DNA of 64,000 nucleotides from Methanosarcina barkeri MS (GTDB lineage Archaea; Halobacteriota; Methanosarcinia; Methanosarcinales; Methanosarcinaceae). The notes beneath the pieces are model-generated. The model was not told the DNA's origin. It saw only the letters and a program-made list of their open reading frames with translations, and made no database searches. Where the stretch lies: positions 2,777,168 through 2,841,167 of the forward strand of contig NZ_CP009528.1 of NCBI RefSeq assembly GCF_000970025.1, read 5' to 3'. A program made the position numbers and the translations under genes. Below are positions 29,754 to 36,958 of the stretch, in pieces. Positions within the stretch are counted from its first letter, which is position 1, and every line of letters starts with the position of its first letter.

Positions 29754-32249
29754 ATGACTAAAAAATGCAATACAAAAAATAATTTAAATGTAAAAAAAAG
29801 GGTAGTAATCCTCAGCGGACTTCTTGTCCTGCTTTTGAGTATAGGCTCATCTATAGCAATAGCTGATACGAACTTATCAGATAATAACAAAGTTTCACAG
29901 CTTGCATTTGCGCCAAAAAACCCTGATTTTGTAAAGTATCAACAGGAAAAAATTTCCAGTCAACCATCTATTAACGGACACAAAACGGGTTTATTCCCCA
30001 CAATTGTGGATCTTAGTCATCTCCGTACTGTTTCTGGCAGTACAGTATCTTATCCAGCTAGATATGACCTCAGGACACTGAACAAAGTCACTCCTGTGAA
30101 AGATCAGGGTAAAGCAGGAACTTGCTGGACATTTGCAACCTACGGGTCTTTAGAATCATATTTAATGCCTGGAAAAAGCTGGGATTTTTCAGAAAATAAT
30201 CTTAAAAACGTGCTTTCCAGTGATGCCCCAGAAGGGTTTGATTATTCAGATGGGGGAAATATACTTATGTCTACTGCTTACCTGGCTCGGTGGAGTGGAC
30301 CCGTGAAGGAAAGTAATGACCCATATAGTGATTCATCAGTATATTCATCAGATGAACTCAGACTTCCTGTATACCAACATGTACAGAATGTTTTAGTCCT
30401 TCCTGGCAGGCAGGGATCTAAGGACAACAACGAAATAAAATCTGCAATTGAAAAATACGGAGCTGTCGATACAGGTATATATACTGGTGGTGACGACTTT
30501 GACGATTGCTATTCTAATGATACAAATAGTTTTTACTATGATGGATCTTCGTACTCTGACCATGCTGTAACTATTGTGGGTTGGGACGATTCATATGATA
30601 AGAATAACTTTACCCATGTTCCGCCCGGAAATGGCGCGTTTATCGTGAAAAATAGTTGGGGTACAGGTTTTGGTGAAAACGGATATTTTTATGTTTCGTA
30701 TTATGACTCCAATATAGGCAATACAAACGCTGTCTTCACGGCAGAAAATACTGACAATTATAAAAATATCTATCAGTATGACCCACTTGGATGGGTCACA
30801 GATTGCGGCAAAGAAGACACTTCTACTACCTTATGGGGTGCAAATATCTTCACTGCAAAATCCGATGAGGTCCTCAAAGCCGTAAGTTTCTATACTACAG
30901 ACTCAAACTGCAAATATATCCTTTATATATATACTGACGTTTCGTCCAGCCCTGTAACTCAAGCCGGCCCGGTTATTTCAAAGAGCGGGAAAATCCCTTA
31001 TGCAGGCTATCACACGATTCCTCTGGATTCCAAAGTTAATCTCAAAGCCGGTCAAAAGTTCTCAGTAGTCCTGAAGCTTACGACCTCTGGATATGGTTAT
31101 CCGATTGCTTTAGAAATGCCATCCTCAGGCTACAGTAGTAAAGCAACAGCAAATGCTGGAGAGAGTTTTATTAGTTCTGATGGACAAACCTGGGGCGACA
31201 TAACGACATATGCTACAGATGCGAATGTATGTATTAAGGCCTTCACCACAACAGGAAGTACATCTCCTGTAGCAGATTTCTCTGCGAACCCTACCTCTGG
31301 AAATGCTCCACTGAAGGTAACATTTGCTGATAAGAGTACAGGCTCACCTACTTCATGGAAATGGGACTTTGGAGATGGATCAAAGTCATACGTCCAGAAT
31401 CCAACTCACAAGTATTCAAAGGCAGGAGTATATACTGTTAGTTTAACAGCAAAGAATACTAAAGGCAGTAACACGGTAACAAAAAAAGGCTATATAAAAG
31501 TGGTAACAAAACCAGTTGCTGCATTCTCTGCATCTCCTACCTCCGGAAAAACACCATTAAAGGTTACCTTTACTGACAAAAGCACTGGCACCCCAACTTC
31601 CTGGTTCTGGAACTTTGGAGATGGGTCAAAGTCATACCTCCAGAACCCAACTCACAAGTATTCAAAAGCAGGAACATATACTGTTAGCTTAATAGTAAAG
31701 AATGCGGCAGGACGTAACTCGGTAACAAAAACAAAATATATAAAAGTGATAACAAAACCAGTTGCTGCATTCTCTGCATCTCCTACCTCTGGAAAAACAC
31801 CATTAAAGGTTACCTTTACTGACAAAAGCACAGGAACACCTGCTGCATGGAAATGGGACTTTGGAGACGGGTCAAAGTCATACCACCAGAATCCGGTTCA
31901 CAAGTATTCAAAGGCAGGAACATATACTGTTAGCTTAACAGTAAAGAATGCGGCAGGGCGTAACTCGGTAACAAAAACAAAATATATAAAAGTTGTAACA
32001 AAACCAGTTGCTGCCTTTTCAGCCTCTCCTACTTCAGGAAAGTCTCCACTGAATGTAAAATTTACTGACAAAAGCACAGGAACACTTGCTGCATGGAAAT
32101 GGGACTTTGGAGACGGATCAAAGTCATTCGCTAAGAATCCGGTTCACAAGTATTCAAAAGCAGGAACATATACTGTCAGTTTAACAGTAAAGAATACTGC
32201 TGGCATTAATACTAAAACCATTTCAGGATATATTACAGTAAAAAAGTAA
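29754..32249 (+). CDS. Secreted papain-family cysteine protease with four PKD domains
   Basis: 831 residues. Signal peptide or anchor at about 17-38. Peptidase C1A domain about 100-330: catalytic Cys near 124 in KAGTCWTFATYGSLE, His near 269 in SDHAVTIVGWDD, Asn near 300 in IVKNSWGTGFGENGYFYVSY. A beta-rich lectin-like domain follows (about 345-500), as is common after archaeal C1 domains. Four PKD domains of about 82 residues (505-831) each carry WxWDFGDGSKS. PKD arrays are common on Methanosarcina surface proteins; here they probably tether or space the enzyme in the cell envelope. No C-terminal anchor is seen. Confidence 0.92.
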   Translation: MTKKCNTKNNLNVKKRVVILSGLLVLLLSIGSSIAIADTNLSDNNKVSQLAFAPKNPDFVKYQQEKISSQPSINGHKTGLFPTIVDLSHLRTVSGSTVSYPARYDLRTLNKVTPVKDQGKAGTCWTFATYGSLESYLMPGKSWDFSENNLKNVLSSDAPEGFDYSDGGNILMSTAYLARWSGPVKESNDPYSDSSVYSSDELRLPVYQHVQNVLVLPGRQGSKDNNEIKSAIEKYGAVDTGIYTGGDDFDDCYSNDTNSFYYDGSSYSDHAVTIVGWDDSYDKNNFTHVPPGNGAFIVKNSWGTGFGENGYFYVSYYDSNIGNTNAVFTAENTDNYKNIYQYDPLGWVTDCGKEDTSTTLWGANIFTAKSDEVLKAVSFYTTDSNCKYILYIYTDVSSSPVTQAGPVISKSGKIPYAGYHTIPLDSKVNLKAGQKFSVVLKLTTSGYGYPIALEMPSSGYSSKATANAGESFISSDGQTWGDITTYATDANVCIKAFTTTGSTSPVADFSANPTSGNAPLKVTFADKSTGSPTSWKWDFGDGSKSYVQNPTHKYSKAGVYTVSLTAKNTKGSNTVTKKGYIKVVTKPVAAFSASPTSGKTPLKVTFTDKSTGTPTSWFWNFGDGSKSYLQNPTHKYSKAGTYTVSLIVKNAAGRNSVTKTKYIKVITKPVAAFSASPTSGKTPLKVTFTDKSTGTPAAWKWDFGDGSKSYHQNPVHKYSKAGTYTVSLTVKNAAGRNSVTKTKYIKVVTKPVAAFSASPTSGKSPLNVKFTDKSTGTLAAWKWDFGDGSKSFAKNPVHKYSKAGTYTVSLTVKNTAGINTKTISGYITVKK

Positions 32250-32321
32250 TGAGCTCCTTAGTTAAAAAGTAAAACGGATCAAGTAGAAAGAGGAGTGGGG
32301 AGTTTTTTATAACTCTTTGTG

Positions 32322-32718
32322 TGTCCTCTTCAAATTGAGTGAAAAGCTCTCAACTTTCAATTTTCACTCAATGAACTTTTTTCTCTGATGAGTTGAGCCA
32401 GAGATGGCATCTCAAATGTACTGCCGACTCTATCACATATGTACTAATATGCACTTACACCTAGTTTCTTTGCTGTCTGAACAATCATCATGTCTGAACA
32501 ATCGTCATAAATGTGTCATTTGTCTTTGTTACTTCCTCTGTTATGGTTTGAAAGTTCACATCCCATTTTCTGACCTTTGCTCTCGCCGCCAGTTCCGCTA
32601 CATAACAATGCAGCGGAAACTCTAGTAAAATCAGTATATTCAATAAATGTTTCTTGTTCTCCTTCATCTTAGCTATTCTTTCATCCAGTTGTTCATATCC
32701 TGATTTGGTGGAAAACAA
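32322..32718 (-). pseudogene. IS66-type transposase C-terminal remnant with one IS end
   Basis: The minus-strand frame reads GYEQLDERIAKMKENKKHLL, then AELAARAKVRKWDVNFQTIT and DTFMTIVQT, the C-terminal part of IS66-type transposases. A duplicated ATGATTGTTCAGAC shifts the frame; after it AKKLGVSAY, a stop, then STFEMPSLAQLIREKSS. It ends at TCACTCAATTTGAAGAGGAC, probably the insertion-sequence terminus, which is also found near 22123. Non-functional. Confidence 0.7.
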
Positions 32719-33293
32719 CTGATCAAACGTGATGGATAATTGATCCGCTATCTCTGAACCCGGGTTTATTCTAAACTCACAAGTTCACCATAAAAGTCCC
32801 AGTAAATCGTATAAAGGATAATATGCAGCTTTACTTTTATAATTAATTTTTATAAAACAGATATAGGCTGAAAGGAATGTGCATGAAGCCTGTATACTGA
32901 CTGAAAGTGGAGAACAAAGTGGAAACTTTATTAGAATTAAGAATTCAAAAAGTAGCATTCAGAAGTTTAGGGAAAGTGTAGAATCAGTTTCAAGAGAATT
33001 AAATTCGCTGGCCATTGGTTAAGAAATTTTCTTTCCTGAAAACTATCAATTTTGCATTAGAAACCTGCCTTAAATTTTGGCCTGTTTACATGAAATCAAT
33101 ACCACGTTTCGCCACATAATCTATTATAATATTTAATAAATGTTGTGGAACTGAAGACAATTTATCACGATTTCTCACTTAACCAAAGACGCATGTAAGA
33201 AAATTAGATGAATACAGGAAAAATCCTGGGAACTTATGTGAGATCACCAGATTTTTCCTGCTTCCCAACCTCTTTTTGTGAAATCTCCAGATT
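32719..33293. other. Intergenic region with one doubtful short frame
   Basis: A GTG-started frame of 47 codons at 32879-33022 (MHEACILTESGEQSGNFIRI...) has a coding-like composition but no ribosome-binding site and no recognised family; perhaps a gene remnant. Otherwise AT-rich and featureless. Confidence 0.35.
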
Positions 33294-34274
33294 TCACCCC
33301 AATTTCTTACTATGGATGCCCTTTTTGGAAGGCACCTTACTTTCATCAGGAACGGATATACTCTTTTTTGACCAGTGTCCTGCAAGGAAAGCTCCGGACA
33401 GGTTGTGCCATATACTAAATATCGCACCCGGAAGCGCGGCTGCTGCTGTGAAATGTTTTATCGCAAGAGCGACGCTAAGGCCGGAATTTTGCATTCCAAC
33501 CTCTATTGCAATAGTCCTTGCTTCGGTCTCGCTGAACCCCAGGGCCTTTGAAACCCCATAACCACCTGCAAGGCCAAGCCCATTATGCAGGATCACTGCA
33601 AGCAGTACCAGCGGGCCGCTCTTTCCAAGATTCGCACTGTTTGTCCCTATAATCACCGCGATGATAATTACTATGGCTGCGGCTGAGATTGCCGGAAAGA
33701 CATCCTTCACTGCGTTTATCTTTTTTTCAAAGAAGTAGTTGATTGCAAGCCCGAGCACAACAGGCACAATTACCACCTTTACAACGCTCACAAGCATACC
33801 CATGACATCGACTTCCACGGTCTGACCTATAAGAACCCAAGTAAGGAAAGGCGTTGCTAGAAAAGCGAGAAGGGTAGAAACCGAGGTAAGCACTATTGAA
33901 AGAGCCACGTCGGCTTTCGCTAGATAAGATATCACATTCGAAGCCGTACCGCCCGGACAGCAGCCCAGCAGGATCACGCCCGCAGCCAGATCAGGTGGAA
34001 GCTTCAGAACCAGGCAAACTATCCAGGCTGCAAGCGGCATAACTGTGTACTGCATCAAGGTGCCTAGGATGACTGCTGAAGGTCTCTTCAATACTGCAAG
34101 GAAACTGTCCACCGAGAGAGTGATACCCATCCCAAGCATAATAAGGCTTAGAAAAGGTACAATAAGTCCCTGATGGGGAGCAAAGTACTCAGGATAAACA
34201 TATGCAACAGCAGATAAGAGAACCGCCCAGAGGGGAAACAGAGACGTAAATTTTTGAAGTATTTTTTGATACAC
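33294..34274 (-). CDS. Bile acid:sodium symporter (BASS) family transporter
   Basis: 326 residues with about nine or ten membrane helices. The two crossover motifs of the fold are visible: GCCPGGTASNVISYLAKADV near 105 and the EVGMQNSGLSVALA region near 260. Members move organic acids, pantoate, pyruvate or similar with Na+; the substrate here is unknown. Complete, single gene. A Lys/Ser-rich tail (SKVPSKKGIHSKK) follows the last helix. Confidence 0.9.
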   Translation of the reverse strand: MYQKILQKFTSLFPLWAVLLSAVAYVYPEYFAPHQGLIVPFLSLIMLGMGITLSVDSFLAVLKRPSAVILGTLMQYTVMPLAAWIVCLVLKLPPDLAAGVILLGCCPGGTASNVISYLAKADVALSIVLTSVSTLLAFLATPFLTWVLIGQTVEVDVMGMLVSVVKVVIVPVVLGLAINYFFEKKINAVKDVFPAISAAAIVIIIAVIIGTNSANLGKSGPLVLLAVILHNGLGLAGGYGVSKALGFSETEARTIAIEVGMQNSGLSVALAIKHFTAAAALPGAIFSIWHNLSGAFLAGHWSKKSISVPDESKVPSKKGIHSKKLG

Positions 34275-35007
34275 TATCTCACCAGATTTGCAGGATGGAG
34301 CCGCATGCCTGAAGCATAAGCATTAGAGGTTAGTTAAGTAAGTTCAATAAATTAAGTAAGTTCAATAAATTAAGTAAGTTCAATAAATTAAGTAAGTTCA
34401 ATAAATTAAGTAAGTTCAATAAATTACTAAGTTCAATAAATTAAACTCGTACAATTAATATGATTTATAAACAGGACTTTATGCACACTTCATTTTTAGA
34501 AATGCTTTGTGTTGAAAAGTACTTTTTTTCAAAAGTACCTCGTTTTAAAAAGTACCTTTTTTGAAAAAAATACCTTTTATTGAAATAAAGACCTGAATAT
34601 AAGCCTTAATTACAAAGTAAATAAAAAATTATTGTTTAAAAATATATCTATTTCTTTACAATAGATACTGAAACTGTATATAATTTCGAAGCTCTGTACG
34701 TGCCCTGCTCTTAAACCTCGTATATAATCGAACACATAAATGACAAATGTACCGGGTATAAGATTTTTACCTGTTCATCATCAACTCAGGACATAAAATA
34801 GTCTTCAGTTTGAACATTAAACTAAAACCACTATCTTATTTCAGCTTTAATGCGGCTATTCTGAGAACTGTTAATATAGGAAAAATGACTTTTTTATTTT
34901 TAAAAATTAGAACAACTGCCAGGATTTCCCAGAATTGAATATTCCAACATTCACCGACTTGCTATCTATACTATCTATATATACAGGCTCTGCCGATACA
35001 ATGTCCC
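34275..35007. other. Intergenic region with an 18-bp tandem repeat
   Basis: Six units of TTCAATAAATTAAGTAAG at 34343-34446, then several AAAAGTACCTTTTT-like units around 34515-34580. Extremely AT-rich. The promoter of the methyltransferase operon may be the TATA-like CTATCTATATATACAG about 30 bases before 35008, which would give a very short leader. Confidence 0.7.
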
Positions 35008-35718
35008 ATGAGACTGGATGCATACCTTGTAGATATGGGCTATTTTAAATCAAGGGGACGAGCCAAGTCGGCTATCCTTGCCGGAAATGTTAAGGTAAAC
35101 GGCGCGGCAGTAACAAAAGCCTCCAAAGATGTGTCTACTGATGATATAATAGAAGTTACTGAGGGCCTTGACCAGCCTCAGGGCTATTTCAAACTCAAGC
35201 TTATTCAGGAGGAAAGTGGAATTCTTAAGCCTGGAGATAAAGTGCTTGACCTTGGCTCCAGCGCAGGCGGCTTTCTTCTTTTTGCCTCGGAAATTGTAGG
35301 CCATATAAAAGGCATAGAATTCAGCAAGGACTTCAGGAGCGAACTTGGAAAAATTGCATATGAAAAGGAAAATGTTGAGGTAATATTCGGAGATGTCTTC
35401 ACCATACCCCTGAATTTGCTTTCAGAAGAACCCGTGGATGTGATTCTTTCGGATATGACCCTGGAACCTGAGGACTCAATCAAGGCTCTTTCGAGAGTGC
35501 TGCCTCTGCTGAAACCCGAAGGAAAGCTGCTTCAGGTCATCAAAATTCCTAAAAAGAAGAACCCAAAACCGATCCTGAGTAAAATAGAGAACCTTGGACT
35601 TGAAATTCAGCAGGTTATCAATCCCAAAAAACAGGAAATTTATGTGGTCACAAGAAAATCCCTGCCCGAAAAGAAAGAGCCACTCACAGAAGCTCAGCCC
35701 GAAAAAAATGAGTTTTGA
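35008..35718 (+). CDS. S4-domain/FtsJ-like (TlyA-type) RNA methyltransferase
   Basis: 236 residues. N-terminal S4 RNA-binding domain (about 1-60: RLDAYLVDMGYFKSRGRAKS, NVKVNGAAV). Then a Rossmann methyltransferase domain with SAM motif KVLDLGSSAGGF near 80, the acidic strand end GIEFS, and SDMTLEP near 150 in the catalytic motif IV place. TlyA proteins methylate rRNA 2'-O positions. The usual FtsJ Lys-Asp-Lys-Glu tetrad is not obvious, so target and activity are uncertain. It overlaps the next gene by 11 bases, so the two are probably co-translated. Confidence 0.85.
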   Translation: MRLDAYLVDMGYFKSRGRAKSAILAGNVKVNGAAVTKASKDVSTDDIIEVTEGLDQPQGYFKLKLIQEESGILKPGDKVLDLGSSAGGFLLFASEIVGHIKGIEFSKDFRSELGKIAYEKENVEVIFGDVFTIPLNLLSEEPVDVILSDMTLEPEDSIKALSRVLPLLKPEGKLLQVIKIPKKKNPKPILSKIENLGLEIQQVINPKKQEIYVVTRKSLPEKKEPLTEAQPEKNEF

Positions 35719-36565
35719 GGCCTCAAAACTGATGAATACTGACAGGATAGAAAATTCATGTGGAATAGAGAAGTCTGAAGCAATAGAGAATTCAGGCGGA
35801 ATAGAGAAATCTGAAGCAATAGAGAATTCTAAAGCAACAAAGAGTTCTGAAACAATAAAGAGTTCTGAAACAATAAAGAGTTCTGAAACAATAGAAAATT
35901 CTAAAGGAAAAGAGAGTTCAAGGGATTCTTTTTTCAGCAACCACGAATGCACAGAAATGCGATCAGATTCGTATCCTGATGCCAGAATGAAAATTTACGG
36001 CCACGAAAGACCAGTTCGACTCTTTGTTGCAGGCCTTCACGGAGATGAATGGAAAGATACGACTGGACTTCTGAAAGGCATTAAACCTCCAAAAACCGGT
36101 TCTCTGGCTCTGATTCCACTTGTAGACTGCGGGAAGTACATTTCAACCCTGAACCCGGATTACTATCCCGAAACCGGAAAAAAGATCATCAGGGCGATTG
36201 AAGAATTAAAGCCCGAAATTTACATTGAGCTTCATTCCTATTCCGGTGAAAATCTTGAAAAACTGGCCGGAAAGCACAGACTCGAACTCATAGGAGTGCC
36301 TGCTTACAGCATCCTCAAAGAAGGAGTACTACTTGGTTCTGTTTCTCCCTGGGTTAGAAGAAAGTATTTTCCAAAAGAGGCTCTTTGCCTTTCTTTTGAA
36401 CTCCGAAAAGGAAGTATGGAATCAAGAAAATTTGCCGCCCGTATGCTTGAGGTTCTTAAGGAAATTCAATCAAGGGACGAATTCATTGAATATATGAAAA
36501 AAGAATATCCTGCTCAGGCGAAAAAGGCAATGGAAGATTACCTGCGGTTTTACGGAGAAATCTGA
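35708..36565 (+). CDS. DUF2119-type protein, M14/aspartoacylase-like, with repetitive N-terminus
   Basis: 285 residues from the ATG at 35708, which overlaps the methyltransferase stop. The core (about 90-285) has AGLHGDEWKDTTGLL, where H-G-D-E matches the HxxE zinc site of succinylglutamate desuccinylase/aspartoacylase enzymes, and IYIELHSYSG with the third ligand His. This looks like a small M14-type hydrolase; the family is a conserved methanogen protein of unknown role. Residues about 10-70 are an added low-complexity stretch (IENSGGIEKSEA, then SSETIK three times) made by tandem repeats. Co-transcribed with an RNA methyltransferase. Confidence 0.75.
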   Translation: MSFEASKLMNTDRIENSCGIEKSEAIENSGGIEKSEAIENSKATKSSETIKSSETIKSSETIENSKGKESSRDSFFSNHECTEMRSDSYPDARMKIYGHERPVRLFVAGLHGDEWKDTTGLLKGIKPPKTGSLALIPLVDCGKYISTLNPDYYPETGKKIIRAIEELKPEIYIELHSYSGENLEKLAGKHRLELIGVPAYSILKEGVLLGSVSPWVRRKYFPKEALCLSFELRKGSMESRKFAARMLEVLKEIQSRDEFIEYMKKEYPAQAKKAMEDYLRFYGEI

Positions 36566-36958
36566 ATCTCTTTGATTCTGTTCAGATCCTTATGATACCA
36601 GGAAATCTCTTGCCGGACCTCCTGCTTGTCATATCTGGTCTTATCAAGTTCTAGCCTCTAAATCATTATATATACATAATTCTTCTACTTTTGCCCGTAA
36701 GCCCGTAGGGGACACCAACTGTTTTGACTCAAACGTGGCTTCACACGGTTGCAGATTCCAAATCCTGTCCACTGATCATACCTATAAGTTCGATAGTGTG
36801 GATTGGTGTTGAGTATGATGTTATTTGTGATGATGTTTTACTCATTCCCGAAGAAATCCATTAAAACAAGAATTGAAACCGTAGGTCAACGCTGTCTGAA
36901 AGCTTTCCTGCTGAACAGACAAAAAAGTAAAAAGAGATATTTCAATTTGAATATCCCT
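36566..36958. other. Intergenic region with a solitary CRISPR-type repeat
   Basis: Downstream of the DUF2119-type gene and of the convergent PKD gene. It holds a single CRISPR-like repeat (separate entry) and a short GC-richer block at about 36700-36775 with a weak tRNA T-arm-like GCAGATTCCAAATCCTG. No gene. Confidence 0.5.
36844..36879 (+). CRISPR. Solitary CRISPR-type repeat (36 bp), no array
   Basis: Begins ATTCCCG and ends ATTAAAACAAGAATTGAAAC. This closely resembles the 37-base type I-B repeats of Methanosarcina, which end ATTGAAAC (from memory). No second copy lies within 80 bases on either side and no cas gene is in the window. It is an orphan or relic repeat. Confidence 0.6.

Noticed and set aside
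36700-36780. tRNA-like block
   Set aside because: A T-arm-like string is present, but no acceptor or anticodon stem can be closed.
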